A DNA stretch of 64,000 nt from positions 16,622-80,621 of the forward strand of contig CAUSKK010000011.1 of assembly GCA_963532425.1 (NCBI GenBank), read 5' to 3'. Shown here piece by piece: positions 7,348 to 16,997 of this stretch. This stretch comes from CAUSKK01 sp963532425 (lineage in GTDB: Bacteria; Pseudomonadota; Gammaproteobacteria; Cardiobacteriales; Cardiobacteriaceae). Both the position numbers and the translations under genes were made by a program. The notes beneath the pieces were generated by a model. It was not told the DNA's origin, ran no database searches, and saw only the letters and a list, made by a program, of their open reading frames with translations. The stretch's first letter is position 1, and each line of letters begins with the position of its first letter.

Positions 7348-7890
7348 GGGCCCACAGATAAAGATGGGGAAGCGCTTCCCCCTTTTTGAAAATCATCGGT
7401 CCAGTTATCGCCTGGCCTTTGAAACGACGCGCTCCCCGGCTCGGGCCGGGGCGATATTAAAAAAAGACTTCAGCCCGCCGCGCTCTGGTTTCTCCCGCCG
7501 TTCCGAGTGAAGCGCTTCATTCCCGATTCCCCCCATTTTTGACCGGCGTTTTACTGCCGAGGCGGAAGCGCTTCGCCCCCGGAGCCACCGAAGGGGTTAC
7601 GGGCCCGGCCGTTATTGGCGCTAGCCCCCAGGGAAGCGCTTCGTTGGTGGAAGCCGGGCCCGGGACATCGCCCAAATCGGGACAGAGTGGGGAAGCGCTT
7701 CGCTCGGATTGCTTCCCTTCCGGGCTGGAATTAACAGAGCTGCTCTGGCCACAACGCTTCGGTCTGGAAAGCCGGCAATGGCGAAGCGCTTCCGGCGGCG
7801 CCGGCCGGGGAACGAAGCGCTTCGGATTATCCCGCCGTTCAGCGGGAAGCGCTTTGGCTACAATGGCGCCCCCATTCCCCCGGAGAAACT
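7348..7890. repeat. GAAGCGCTTC palindrome block A
   Basis: A 540-bp intergenic stretch with about seven exact GAAGCGCTTC copies (near 7370, 7510, 7566, 7633, 7692, 7781, 7815) and several near copies (for example GAAGCGCTTTGG near 7846). Spacing is irregular, 30-140 bp. The reading frames that cross it are translations of the repeats (EALR, KRFG, GSAS) and not genes. The rlmD promoter must lie in its right end. Confidence 0.9.
7366..7388 (+). terminator. Palindrome-derived terminator after the DUF421 gene
   Basis: GGGGAAGCGCTTCCCC is a 16-bp perfect palindrome containing the repeat motif, followed at once by CCTTTTTG. A single motif copy extended by flanking G/C forms the stem. Confidence 0.6.
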
Positions 7891-9120
7891 ATGGAAATTG
7901 AAATTCAGGATTTGGACCCGGACGGCGCCGGCGTCGGGCGGCTGGACGGCCGCGTCGTGTTTGTGCCCGGCCTGCTGCCCGGCGAACGGGCCCGCATTCG
8001 CCTGACCGAGGAAAAGGCCCGCTATGCCCGGGGCGAAGTGCTGGAACTGCTCCAGACGGCACCGCTGCGGGTGGAACCGCCCTGTCCGGTCTACGGCCGC
8101 TGTGGCGGCTGTTCCTGGCAGCACGTGGCGAGCCCTGCGCAAATGACGCTGAAAACGGAAATCTGGCGCCAGCAGCTGCGCCGGCTCGGCCGGGTGGAAC
8201 CCCGGGAACTGCTGCCGCCGGTGGATTTGAACAGCTGGGGCTATCGCAGTCGCGCCCGGCTGCACTGGGACGGCCGGCACCTCGGCTTCCGCGCCGCCCA
8301 GTCCCACACGGTGGTGGCCATCGACGATTGTCTGACGCTGGAACCGGCCCTGGCGGCCCAGCTGCCGGCCATCGCCGCCCTCTGCCGCGACTACGACGGC
8401 ACCATCACCGCCGTGGACCTGGCCGCCGGCGAGGACATTAATGTGCTGCGCCTGCAGGTGGCCGCCTTCGGCCGGCGGGAACTGCCCCACTGGCCCGGCT
8501 GGCAAATCTGGCTGCAGCGGGGTGAGGAAATTCGTCGCGTGCCGGCCGAGGCCCCGGCCCTGAGCCAGAGTCCGGCGCCGGGCATCGCCATTCGCTACGA
8601 ACCGGATGATTTCACCCAGGTGAACCGGCCGGTCAATCGGGCCCTGGTGCAGCTGGTGCTGGCCGAGCTGGAACCGGCGCCGGGTTTGAAAATCCTCGAT
8701 TTGTTCTGTGGCCTCGGCAATTTTTCCCTGCCCCTGGCGGCGGCCGGGGCCGAGGTGCTCGGCATCGAGGGGGTGGCGGCCATGGTGCGCCGGGCCGAGG
8801 CCGAAGCGCTTCGCCACGGCCTAAAAAATGTACGTTTCCGCCGGGCCGACCTGTTCAAAAAGATTCCCTGGGCCGATTGGGCCGGCCATGAACGTTGGCT
8901 CCTTGACCCGCCCCGGGCCGGCGCCCAGGAACTGCTGCGCTCGCTGCCGCCCCGCCAGCGGCCGGAGCGACTGGTTTACGTCTCCTGCAATCCGGCCACC
9001 CTGGCCCGGGACGCGGCCCTGCTGGTGGCAGCGGGCTATGATTTTGTCAGCGGCCGCCTGCTGAATATGTTCGCCCAGACCGGCCACGTGGAAAGTCTGG
9101 CCGTCTTCCGGCGCCGGTAA
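7891..9120 (+). CDS. rlmD: 23S rRNA (uracil1939-C5)-methyltransferase RlmD
   Basis: A 409-residue SAM-dependent methyltransferase that makes m5U1939 in 23S rRNA. Residues 1-57 form a TRAM RNA-binding domain (DLDPDGAGVGRLDGRVVFVPG). The iron-sulfur ligands are visible as CPVYGRCGGC (about residues 68-77) plus the later DDCLTL cysteine. The SAM site is LDLFCGLGNFSLPLA (about 268-282), and the catalytic motif is VYVSCNPATLARD near residue 360. DPPRAGA also matches the RumA family. One GAAGCGCTTC copy falls in frame as AEALR at about 8802, in the helix after the SAM strand, so this protein tolerates a motif. The ATG follows CGGAGAAACT. It is probably monocistronic. Confidence 0.95.
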   Translation: MEIEIQDLDPDGAGVGRLDGRVVFVPGLLPGERARIRLTEEKARYARGEVLELLQTAPLRVEPPCPVYGRCGGCSWQHVASPAQMTLKTEIWRQQLRRLGRVEPRELLPPVDLNSWGYRSRARLHWDGRHLGFRAAQSHTVVAIDDCLTLEPALAAQLPAIAALCRDYDGTITAVDLAAGEDINVLRLQVAAFGRRELPHWPGWQIWLQRGEEIRRVPAEAPALSQSPAPGIAIRYEPDDFTQVNRPVNRALVQLVLAELEPAPGLKILDLFCGLGNFSLPLAAAGAEVLGIEGVAAMVRRAEAEALRHGLKNVRFRRADLFKKIPWADWAGHERWLLDPPRAGAQELLRSLPPRQRPERLVYVSCNPATLARDAALLVAAGYDFVSGRLLNMFAQTGHVESLAVFRRR

Positions 9121-9181
9121 TTTTTCTTTCTTTAGGCCGGGGAGAATGTCAAAATGCTTAACTTTTTGAGGAAATAGCGTC

Positions 9182-10600
9182 TTGATTCGCCTCATTTTTT
9201 TGTTTTTCTGGCTGTTTTCACCGCCCCTCTTCGCGCGGTCGGCGCTGCACCAGATGCGCTACACGGCGTTGCCCGACCGCGTCCAAATCACCCTGGAAAC
9301 CGACAGCCTGCCGGTGTTCAGCCATTTCGGCATCGACAATCCGCCCCGGGTGGTCATCGACCTGCAGCAGACGCGCAGCTATACCAACGATTTAAACGTC
9401 GGCCAGGGCGAGGTGCAGGGCGTGCGCAGTGGCCCCAAGGGCGACGAGGATTTGCGCCTGGTCATCGACCTGCGCAGTCCGGCGCCGGTCAATGTCTATC
9501 CGCGCAACGGCAAAATCACCATCGACATTTTTAATAACCTCGGCAGCCGCCCGGCCCCGAGTCCGCCGGCCGCCACGCCGGTGGCCGGCAGCCAGCCGGC
9601 GCCGCTGGGCCCCTGGAACAGCAGTCCGACGCCAAGCCCGCGCGCCTACTCCTACCGGGAGACCATGGGCGGTGGCCCCGGCCCGACCGTGCCGCCCCAG
9701 CCCAACCCCAGCCCGGCCCCGCTGGCTTTCAGCCCCACGCCAACGCCGCCGGCCGCTTTCAGTCCGACGCCGACGCCGCGCTCCGGGGCCAATGCCAATG
9801 CCTTTGCCGCCATCCAACGGCCCTCGCCGCTGCCCCGGCGCCCCGATGCCAGCAAAACTCTGAAACAGGAGGTGCAGTGGCTGGCCAACAAGCGCGATGT
9901 GGTGGTGGTCATCGACCCGGGCCACGGCGGCAAGGACCCGGGCGCCGTCAGCGCCGCCACCGGCATTCGCGAGAAGGACGTGGTGCTGCAGATTGCCCAG
10001 CGGCTGAAGCGCAATCTGGACAGCAAGCCCGGCTTCAAGGTCTTCCTCACCCGCGACGCCGATTTCTACATTCCCCTGAAGGAGCGGGTGGAAATTGCCC
10101 GGCGCCACAAGGCCGATTTGTTCGTTTCCATTCACGCCGACGCCGCCAACAGCGAATCCAGCGGCTCCTCGGTCTATATGCTGTCCACCAAGGGCGCCTC
10201 CTCGGAGCTGGCCAAACAGCTGGAAAACAGCGAAAACGCCGTGGCCCTGCGCTGGGATAGCCCGGGCAAGCGCTATGACAGCGATTTGCAGGAGATGCTG
10301 CTGAATCTGCAGCAGGAGGGCACGCTGGAATCCAGCCATCTGCTCGCCGAACGCACCCTGCAATCGCTGGGACAGGTGAACAATCTCAGCCGCCGCGACG
10401 TGGAACAGGCGAATTTCGTCGTGCTGCGGGCGCCGGACATTCCCTCCATACTGGTGGAGACGGCCTTCCTCTCCAATCCCAACGAGGCCCAGCTGCTGGC
10501 CACGCCGGAATTCCAGCAGAAGCTGGCCGACAGCATTGCGCTGGGTATCGAGCGCTTCTTCCGCGAGCATCTGCCCCAGCATTTGCTGCTGAAGAAATAG
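9182..10600 (+). CDS. amiC: N-acetylmuramoyl-L-alanine amidase (AmiC type)
   Basis: A 472-residue periplasmic amidase that cleaves septal peptidoglycan between MurNAc and the stem peptide during daughter-cell separation. A signal peptide (about residues 1-19) is followed by an AMIN domain (about 20-120) that targets peptidoglycan/septum. Next comes a long Pro/Thr/Ser-rich linker with FSPTPTPPAAFSPTPTP-like repeats (120-215), then the Amidase_3 domain (about 240-465). Zinc and catalytic elements are VIDPGHGGKDPGA, SIHADAANS and VETAFLSNPNE. There is no LysM tail, so AmiC fits better than AmiB. The start is TTG at 9182, with GAGGAAA 7 bases upstream; no ATG in frame would keep the signal peptide. 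Confidence 0.93.
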   Translation: MIRLIFLFFWLFSPPLFARSALHQMRYTALPDRVQITLETDSLPVFSHFGIDNPPRVVIDLQQTRSYTNDLNVGQGEVQGVRSGPKGDEDLRLVIDLRSPAPVNVYPRNGKITIDIFNNLGSRPAPSPPAATPVAGSQPAPLGPWNSSPTPSPRAYSYRETMGGGPGPTVPPQPNPSPAPLAFSPTPTPPAAFSPTPTPRSGANANAFAAIQRPSPLPRRPDASKTLKQEVQWLANKRDVVVVIDPGHGGKDPGAVSAATGIREKDVVLQIAQRLKRNLDSKPGFKVFLTRDADFYIPLKERVEIARRHKADLFVSIHADAANSESSGSSVYMLSTKGASSELAKQLENSENAVALRWDSPGKRYDSDLQEMLLNLQQEGTLESSHLLAERTLQSLGQVNNLSRRDVEQANFVVLRAPDIPSILVETAFLSNPNEAQLLATPEFQQKLADSIALGIERFFREHLPQHLLLKK

Positions 10601-12303
10601 GTTGGGACCGGGCCCGAATCATGAACCGCCGGGCCAACGGCAAACGACCGTTTTCACCCCGGGCATCGTCCAACGGCCCCCGGCGGTTTTTCCGCCGCCG
10701 CCGAACCTAAGCCGCCGTGGCCTTCTGGCCGAAGCGCTCCCCCTCCAGGCAACGGCCAAAGCCCAGGCAATCCCAGCACCCGCTTCCGGCGCCCCGCCTA
10801 AAACCACCGCCCCCGTTGGGGGGCTTTTTTATTGGGCTTTTCCGCCGCAGCGAAGCGCTTCCTCTCTGGCCCGCCGCTGGAACCGAAGCGCTTCAGCCGG
10901 GGATATTTCTTAATTCTCTAGATTGGCGGAACGAAGCGCTTGGTTGGAAATGCTCTTCCCAGCCCGAAGCGCTTCCCTCCAAGTGGGCCGGGGTTTGCCG
11001 ATGACGAAAACCCATTTTGTCGGAACAAAGCGCTTCGCTGCTTTGCGGCTTTTCAGCCGGAAGCACTCCCGCTTGGTGGGCTGGTTAGGGTGGGACTGGT
11101 CTTGGCTTCGGCCTGGCCGGTTAAATCGAAGCGCTTCGGTCAGGGAACCCTGGGGGCGGCCGGGCCGGGGGTGATGACTTGGCTAAAAGAGGGAAGCGCT
11201 TCGACCCTAAAGTCATCATTGGCCGCCGGCACGGCTTTTAACATCGAAGCGTTTCGCCCGGCGCCAGCAGAAGCAAGCGGCTGGGGATTTATTCAGCGCC
11301 ATGACCGAGGCGCTTCGTTGGAAACAGTCTTTTTAAAGGGAAGCGCTCCCCTTTGCAGGATTAGCAAAACCGCCGCTGCCGGTGAAGCGCTTCGCGCCGC
11401 CGGCGCTGCTTCAGCCCAAAGAATCCGCTTTTTGAGCAAAGCGCTTCGCTGGCTCCCGCTTTTTTAGCTGTCTTCATCTTTTCTGGCTTACCCAACCGAA
11501 GCGCTTCGGTAAAAACGACTCCAGCGGCGAGAAGCGCTTACCGGTTTTGTAGATTCCCGGAGTGAAGCGCTTCGATTTAGGAGGAATAGGAACGAAGCGC
11601 TGGGGCTTGGCCCCGCCCGTTTTTTATTGGAAGCGCTTCATAGCTGGCGGCGCTTTGGGTTGAAGCGCTTCCTTTTTTTGTGGCTTCCCAAGGCGAAGCG
11701 CTCCCCTTTGGCTTTACGGGCCGGTCGAAGCGCTTCCTTCTGAAAGCTCCCCCAGGTCGGTCGTCGTCTTTTTGGGGTGAAGCGCTTCCCTCCCAGCGGG
11801 CCGGGGTTGCTGTGATGAAAAGCCGTTCTGTCGGAACGAAGCGCTTCGGTCGGGGAACCCTGGGGGGCGGTCGGCCCGGGTGCGATTGGCCGGGAGGGAA
11901 GCGCTTCGGCCCTACGGTCATCATTGGCCGCCGGCACGGCTTTCAACATCGAAGTGCTTTGCCCGGCGCCGGCAGAAACAAACGGGCCGGGAATTTATTC
12001 AGCGCCATGACCGAAGCGCTTCGGCTTGGCCCCCGGCCGGTTAAACCGAAGGCTTCATTAGAAAAACCCGGCGGGAAGGAAGCGCTTCCCTTCGGAACGA
12101 CTGCAAAAGCTGATGCCCCGGCCCGGCGGTCTGAACCGAAGCGCTTCCCCTCCAAATCATCCGAACGAAGCGCTCCCGGGCCGCCCGGCCGCCGGCGCCG
12201 CGCTCCCCTTCTAGTTATGCCTCTAGAACAAAGGGTTTGGTTGGGCGGCGGGGATTTTTCCTAAGATGACGGCCATTCCTATTACTCCAAGGACCTCCTC
12301 ATC
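10601..12303. repeat. GAAGCGCTTC palindrome block B, with longer duplicated segments
   Basis: 1.7 kb without a convincing gene. By eye there are about 17 exact GAAGCGCTTC copies and about a dozen copies with one or two changes, typically 30-70 bp apart. Larger units are duplicated inside it: 11127-11321 corresponds to 11836-12020 (shared features include GGAACCCTGG, TCATCATTGGCCGCCGGCAC and TTTATTCAGCGCCATGACCG). The piece near 10985-11030 resembles 11799-11840. Part of 11650-11850 recurs inverted at 32980-33240. The sbp promoter must lie at the right end (after about 12200). Open frames across it are repeat translations. Confidence 0.9.
10803..10829 (+). terminator. Terminator downstream of amiC
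   Basis: GCCCCC-GTTG-GGGGGC-type hairpin followed by TTTTTTATT, about 200 bp after the amiC stop. Stem and U-tract are clear; the distance to the gene is unusually long. Confidence 0.6.
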
Positions 12304-13272
12304 ATGACGACAAAATTCCTGTGGCTGGCGGCGCTGGCCCTGGGCAGCGTGCGGGCGCAGACGCTGCTCAACGTCTCCTATGACGTGTCGCGCGAACTCT
12401 TCGCCCACTACAACCGTCTCTACCAGAGCCAGCATCCCGGCGTCGAGATTAAACAGTCCCACGCCGGCGCCGCCAAGCAGGCCCTGGCCATTCTCCAGGG
12501 GCTGCCCGCCGATGTGGTTACCTTCAACCAGGTTTCGGACATCGACCTGCTCGCCCAGCGCGGCCAGCTGCTGCCGTCCCACTGGGCCGACCGGCTGCCG
12601 CAGCAATCGTCGCCCTACTATTCCATCAGCGTCTTTCTGGTGCGCCCGGGCAATCCGAAGGCTATCCACGACTGGGACGACCTGATTCGTCCCGATGTGG
12701 CCATCGTCCTGCCCAATCCGAAAACCAGCGGCAACGGCCGCTACAGCTATTTGGCCGCCCTGGCCTATGCCCAGCAGCGCTATCCCCAGGACCCGGCCGC
12801 CCAGCAGGACTTTCTGCGTCGGCTGCTGGCCCGGGTGGTGGCCCTGGACGGTGGCAGCCGCAGCGCCACCGGCAGTTTCGTCGAACGCCAGCGCGGTGAT
12901 GTGCTGCTGAGCTTCGAGGCCGAGGCCCTGGCCATTCAGCAGCAGCTGGGCGCCGGCTATGAAATTATCCGGCCGCCGCTGACCATCAAGGCCGAATTCC
13001 CGGTGGCCTGGCTCGACGCCAACACCGAGGCCCACGGCACCACCGCCGCCGCCATCGACTATCTGCGCGGCCTCTACCGGCCCGAGGGGCAGCGGCTGCT
13101 GGCCCAGCACTTTTTCCGGCCCAGCGACCCGGCCATCCTCGCCGAATTTGGGGAGCGCTTCCCGCCGGTGCAACTGCGCACCGTGGCCGAGGTGGCCGGC
13201 AGCTGGACGGCGGCCCTGGGCGACCACTTCGCCCCCGGCGCCCTCCTGGACCAGCTGCAGCGTCGGCCATGA
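12304..13272 (+). CDS. sbp: Sulfate/thiosulfate-binding periplasmic protein
   Basis: A 322-residue periplasmic sulfate-binding protein, the substrate receptor of the CysTWA importer encoded next. It has a signal peptide of about 18 residues (cleavage after VRAQ). Family features include LLNVSYDVSRELF at the mature N-terminus, SHAGAAKQA, NPKTSGNGRYSYLAALAYA and VRPGNPKAIHDWDDLI, which are anion-pocket regions of the Sbp/CysP family. The stop overlaps the cysT ATG by four bases (ATGA). Sbp and CysP cannot be separated by eye, so the symbol is provisional. In enterobacteria such operons are activated by CysB under sulfur limitation; I did not identify a CysB site. Confidence 0.93.
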   Translation: MTTKFLWLAALALGSVRAQTLLNVSYDVSRELFAHYNRLYQSQHPGVEIKQSHAGAAKQALAILQGLPADVVTFNQVSDIDLLAQRGQLLPSHWADRLPQQSSPYYSISVFLVRPGNPKAIHDWDDLIRPDVAIVLPNPKTSGNGRYSYLAALAYAQQRYPQDPAAQQDFLRRLLARVVALDGGSRSATGSFVERQRGDVLLSFEAEALAIQQQLGAGYEIIRPPLTIKAEFPVAWLDANTEAHGTTAAAIDYLRGLYRPEGQRLLAQHFFRPSDPAILAEFGERFPPVQLRTVAEVAGSWTAALGDHFAPGALLDQLQRRP

Positions 13273-14090
13273 GCTCGCCACTGCCGGGCTTCCGCCTGAC
13301 CCTGGGCGTGAGTCTGCTCTTCATGGGGGTGATGTTTCTGCTACCGCTGGTGGTGCTGGTGCTGCAGCTGCTGCAACTGTCCTGGGCCGACTACTGGGCC
13401 CTCATCAGCGACCGGCGCGTGCTGGCCAGCCTACGCCTGACCTTCGGCTGTGCCCTGGTGGCCTCGGGGGTGAACCTGCTGCTCGGCCTGCTCCTCGCCT
13501 GGGTGCTGAGCCGCTACCGTTTTCCCGGCCGGGGCCTGCTGGATTTGCTGATGGATTTGCCCCTGGCCCTGCCCACGGCCGTGGCCGGCATCGCCCTGAC
13601 CACCCTGCTGGCGCCGACGGGCCTGCTCGGTCGCCCGCTGGCCGCCCTCGGCCTGGAGCTGGCCTACCGGCCGGCCGGCATCGTCATTGCCCTGGTCTTC
13701 ACGAGCCTGCCGTTCATCGTCCGCGCCCTGCAGCCGGTGCTGACCGCCCTGCCGCCGGCGCCGGAGGAGGCCGCCCGCACCCTGGGGGCCAGTGAATTTC
13801 AGATTTTCAGCCGGGTGATTCTGCCGCTGCTGCTGCCGGCCCTGGTCAGCGGCTTCATGCTGTCCCTGGCCCGGTCGCTGGGCGAATTTGGCGCGGTGAT
13901 TTTCATCGCCGGCAATCAGCCCTATGTGAGCGAGGTGCTGTCCCTGCTGATTTTTTCCGCCGCCAGCGAATATGACCTACCCCGGGCCTGTGCCCTGGCC
14001 TCGCTGCTGCTGGCCAGCACGCTGCTGCTGCTGGCCCTGGCCAACCGCTGGCAGCATTTCTTCGTCCGGCGGCTGGGGGCGGGCCTGTGA
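13269..14090 (+). CDS. cysT: Sulfate/thiosulfate ABC importer permease CysT
   Basis: A 273-residue inner-membrane permease, partner of CysW in the sulfate/thiosulfate importer. Six hydrophobic helices are readable. The EAA loop that contacts CysA is present (LPPAPEEAARTLGASEFQIFSRVILP, roughly residues 160-185), and the LMDLPLALPTAVAGIALTTL segment is typical of CysT/CysU. It overlaps sbp by ATGA and cysW by GTGA, so translation is coupled through the operon. Confidence 0.94.
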   Translation: MSSPLPGFRLTLGVSLLFMGVMFLLPLVVLVLQLLQLSWADYWALISDRRVLASLRLTFGCALVASGVNLLLGLLLAWVLSRYRFPGRGLLDLLMDLPLALPTAVAGIALTTLLAPTGLLGRPLAALGLELAYRPAGIVIALVFTSLPFIVRALQPVLTALPPAPEEAARTLGASEFQIFSRVILPLLLPALVSGFMLSLARSLGEFGAVIFIAGNQPYVSEVLSLLIFSAASEYDLPRACALASLLLASTLLLLALANRWQHFFVRRLGAGL

Positions 14091-14887
14091 GCCGCCGGCT
14101 GCTGATTGGCACGGCCTGGCTGGCCGCCGCCCTGCTGCTGCTGTTGCCGCTCTATGTGATTGTGGCCGGGGCCCTCAGCGCCGGCTGGGAACACTGCTGG
14201 CGCGCCTGGCAGGAGCCGGACACCCGCCACGCCCTGCTGCTGACCTTGACCGTCAGCGCCCTGACCGTGCCGGTGAACCTCCTCTTCGGCCTGGCCCTGG
14301 CCTGGCTGCTGACCCGCTTTGAGTTTCGCGGCCGCAGCCTGCTGCTGACCCTGCTCGACGTGCCCTTTGCGGTGTCGCCGGTGATTGCCGGCCTGCTCTA
14401 TCTGATGCTCTACGGCCGGGAAAGCCCGCTGGGCCGCTTTTTCTTTGCGATTCATCTGCCGCTGGTCTTTTCCCTGGCCGGCATTGTCTTGGTAACCATC
14501 TTCGTCACGGCGCCGCTGGTGGCCCGGGAGCTGATTCCCTTCATGCAGCAGCACGGCCGCCGCGAGGAGGAGGCCGCCCTGACCCTGGGCGCCCGGGCCG
14601 GGGCCCTGTGGCGGCGGGTTACCCTGCCCACCATTCTCTATCCGCTGCTCTCCGGCATTGCCCTGACCAACGCCCGGGCCGTGGGTGAATTCGGCGCCGT
14701 GTCGGTGCTGTCCGGCAATATTCGCGGCCTGACCAACACCCTGGCCCTGCACGTGGAATTGCTCTACCAGGACTATCAGACCGCCGCCGCCTTCGCCAGC
14801 GCCCTGCTGTTGCTGCTGCTGGCCCTGCCGCCGCTGCTGTTCAAGGCCTGGTGTCGCCGGCGCCAGCATCAAAGCGCTTCCCGTTGA
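14087..14887 (+). CDS. cysW: Sulfate/thiosulfate ABC importer permease CysW
   Basis: A 266-residue permease homologous to CysT and second half of the transmembrane channel. It starts at GTG 14087, overlapping the cysT stop (GTGA). Segments DVPFAVSPVIAGLLYLMLYG and the EAA loop REEEAALTLGARAGALWRRVTLP identify the CysW family, as does VGEFGAVSVLSGNIRG near the C-terminus. The last codons (HQSASR) contain a GAAGCGCTTC-like sequence (AAAGCGCTTC), an example of the motif extending a C-terminal tail. Only 14 bp separate it from cysA. Confidence 0.94.
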   Translation: MSRRLLIGTAWLAAALLLLLPLYVIVAGALSAGWEHCWRAWQEPDTRHALLLTLTVSALTVPVNLLFGLALAWLLTRFEFRGRSLLLTLLDVPFAVSPVIAGLLYLMLYGRESPLGRFFFAIHLPLVFSLAGIVLVTIFVTAPLVARELIPFMQQHGRREEEAALTLGARAGALWRRVTLPTILYPLLSGIALTNARAVGEFGAVSVLSGNIRGLTNTLALHVELLYQDYQTAAAFASALLLLLLALPPLLFKAWCRRRQHQSASR

Positions 14888-14901
14888 ACGAGGCCCTAGC
14901 C

Positions 14902-15999
14902 ATGATAAAAATCCAAGGACTCCACAAAAAATTCGGCGCCGCCGTGGCCCTCCAGCCCACCAGCCTGGCCATCCGCGCGGGTGAAATGATTGCCCTGCTC
15001 GGCGCCTCCGGCTCCGGCAAAACCACCCTGCTGCGCCTCATCGCCGGCCTGGAACGGGCCAGCGGCGGCCAAATCTGGCTCCAGGGCCGCGAGGTCAGCG
15101 GCCTGGGCGTGCAGGAACGGCAGCTGGGCTTTGTTTTCCAGAATTACGCCCTCTTCAAACATCTCACCGTGGCCGAGAACATCGCCTTCGGCCTCGACAT
15201 CCTGCCCCGGCGCCGGCGGCCGAGCCGGGGGGCCATTGCCGCCCGGGTGGAACATCTGCTTGAACAGATTCAGATGAGCGCCCTGGCCGACCGCTATCCG
15301 GCCCAGCTCTCCGGCGGCCAGCAGCAGCGGGTGGCCCTGGCCCGAGCCCTGGCCACCGAGCCGGCGGTGGTGCTGTTCGACGAGCCCTTCGGGGCCCTGG
15401 ACATTAGCGTGCGCCGGGATTTGCGCCAGTGGCTGAAACGGCTGCAACGGCAGCTGGGCTTTACCGGCATTTTCGTCAGCCACGACCGGGAGGAGGCCCT
15501 GGAGCTGGCCGACCGCATCGTGCTGATGCGCGGCGGGGCCATCGAGCAGGCGGCGCCGGCGGCGGAGCTATTCGCCCAACCGGCCAACGGCTGGGTTTTC
15601 CATTTCATGAGCGACAGCCTGCGCTTCCCGGCGGAAATCGCCCGCCAGGTGCTGCACTGCGGCGCCGCCTTTGCCAAGTGTGAATGGCCCCGGGCCGCCG
15701 GGCCGGGGGAACTGGCCATTCGGCTGGAGGATTTGGCCTTCAGCAAACACGCCCTCGGTTCGATGCAATTTCCCGTGCGCATCGAGGAGATTGAGCCGCT
15801 GGGGGCCAACTACCGGCTGCGGGTGCGGGCCCTGCACTGGGCCGACGAGGGCTCGTTCAGCTTCAATCTGCCGAGCCAGAGCCTGGCCAGCCAGCCGCTG
15901 AGCGCCGGCGAACGCTGCTACCTGCGCCCCTACCAGCTCTTCTTTATCCGGCCCGAGGGGGCGGTGGAGGCCCTTTTGAACCCGCTGCTCCGGGGCTAG
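14902..15999 (+). CDS. cysA: Sulfate/thiosulfate importer ATPase CysA
   Basis: A 365-residue ATPase powering sulfate/thiosulfate import. Walker A GASGSGKTTLL lies near residue 34, signature LSGGQQQRVALARALA near 135, Walker B VVLFDEPFGALD near 155, and the H-loop FVSHDREEAL follows. A C-terminal TOBE-like regulatory region (about 240-365) is typical of the CysA/PotA group. The ATG at 14902 is chosen because it begins with the normal MIKIQGL; the upstream in-frame ATG at 14851 lies inside cysW and would add a repeat-derived extension. A palindrome-pair terminator follows about 37 bp after the stop. It completes the sbp-cysTWA operon. Confidence 0.95.
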   Translation: MIKIQGLHKKFGAAVALQPTSLAIRAGEMIALLGASGSGKTTLLRLIAGLERASGGQIWLQGREVSGLGVQERQLGFVFQNYALFKHLTVAENIAFGLDILPRRRRPSRGAIAARVEHLLEQIQMSALADRYPAQLSGGQQQRVALARALATEPAVVLFDEPFGALDISVRRDLRQWLKRLQRQLGFTGIFVSHDREEALELADRIVLMRGGAIEQAAPAAELFAQPANGWVFHFMSDSLRFPAEIARQVLHCGAAFAKCEWPRAAGPGELAIRLEDLAFSKHALGSMQFPVRIEEIEPLGANYRLRVRALHWADEGSFSFNLPSQSLASQPLSAGERCYLRPYQLFFIRPEGAVEALLNPLLRG

Positions 16000-16036
16000 G
16001 CGGCGGACGGGCGTCCTAGCGGCAACCCGGCCCGAG

Positions 16037-16066
16037 GGAAGCGCTTCCTACCGGGGAGCGCTTCTT
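16037..16066 (+). terminator. Motif-pair terminator of the cysTWA operon
   Basis: GAAGCGCTTCC-TACC-GGGGAGCGCTTC followed by TTTAATTT: two palindrome copies facing each other form an 11-bp stem. Confidence 0.7.
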
Positions 16067-16971
16067 TAATTTCTGGCCCGCTGGAACGAAGCACTTTCGC
16101 AGGCAACGCAAGCGACACTGTCGCGCAGCAACCGCTTCGCTCTGGTGCTCTGCTGGCAACGAAGCGCTTCGCTTTGGGGCTTGGGCTAGCAACGCCAAAG
16201 AAAGGAAGCGCTTCGGTTCGACGGGGGGACTCATGACCCCAGCCACCGCCCCGGCCCGAGGGGAAGCGCTTCCGAGGGGGCGCTTTTTTTATGGAGTGTG
16301 GGCACGGCGGCCCCAAAGGGGGAGCGCTTCGATGGGGAGCATCAACCCGCAACCGCTTCGGCTGACTCGGCAGGAGGGAAGCGCTTCGTTCTGGAGGACT
16401 GGTGAAGCGCTTCGGTTCAGCCAGAGGGTTTAGCCAGGTGAAGCGCTTCCCGAATTTCTGGCCCGCCGAAACGAAGCGCTTCCAGCTGGGGGGATTATCA
16501 ACAACGACCAAGAATGAAGCGCTTCGGTTCGACGGTGGGGTTAATAACGGCGCCGCCGCTGGCCCCGGCCCGGGGGGACGCTTCAATTTAGGGAGAAAAG
16601 AAGCGCTTCGCTCTGGTGCTCTGCTGGCAACGAAGCGCTTCGATTTTAGGCTGGGGTCTTTTGCGCTGCTTCTGAAGCGGAAGCGCTTCCGGTCGGGGCA
16701 GCTGGGGAGCGCTTCCTTAATTTTCTGGGCCGTTGGTAACGAAGCGCTTCAGCTAAATAAAGGGAACGCTTCGGTTCGACGGGGGGACTCATGACCCCAG
16801 CTGCCACCCCGGCCCGAGGGGAAGCGCTTCCCTAATTGCTAGCCCGCTGGAACGAAGCGCTCCGGGGGAGCGGTTCGGTTTTGGGCCGGGGCCGTTTGTT
16901 CGGCTTTCAAAGTGGAGGCGGTGGCGGCATTTGCTTTACCGGCGGTGGCCGGCTTTCATTCCGCCGCCCAT

Positions 16972-16997
16972 AAAAAAAGCGCCCGGGGGGAGCGCTT
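16972..16997 (-). terminator. Terminator of the azurin gene
   Basis: On the minus strand, AGCGCTCCCCCCGGGCGCT folds into a stem followed by TTTTTTTA. It is about 70 bp past the azurin stop and is built from half-motifs AGCGCT. Confidence 0.65.

Noticed and set aside
9392..10582. 396-residue minus-strand frame opposite amiC
   Set aside because: Antisense shadow in high-GC DNA; no homology by eye, and amiC is certain.
10601..12303. Many open frames inside the palindrome blocks (also at 16.0-17.1, 32.2-33.5, 38.7-39.4 and 51.5-52.6 kb)
   Set aside because: Their translations are repeats of EALR/EALP, KRF and RSAS/GSAS from the motif in three frames, without ribosome binding sites or recognisable domains.
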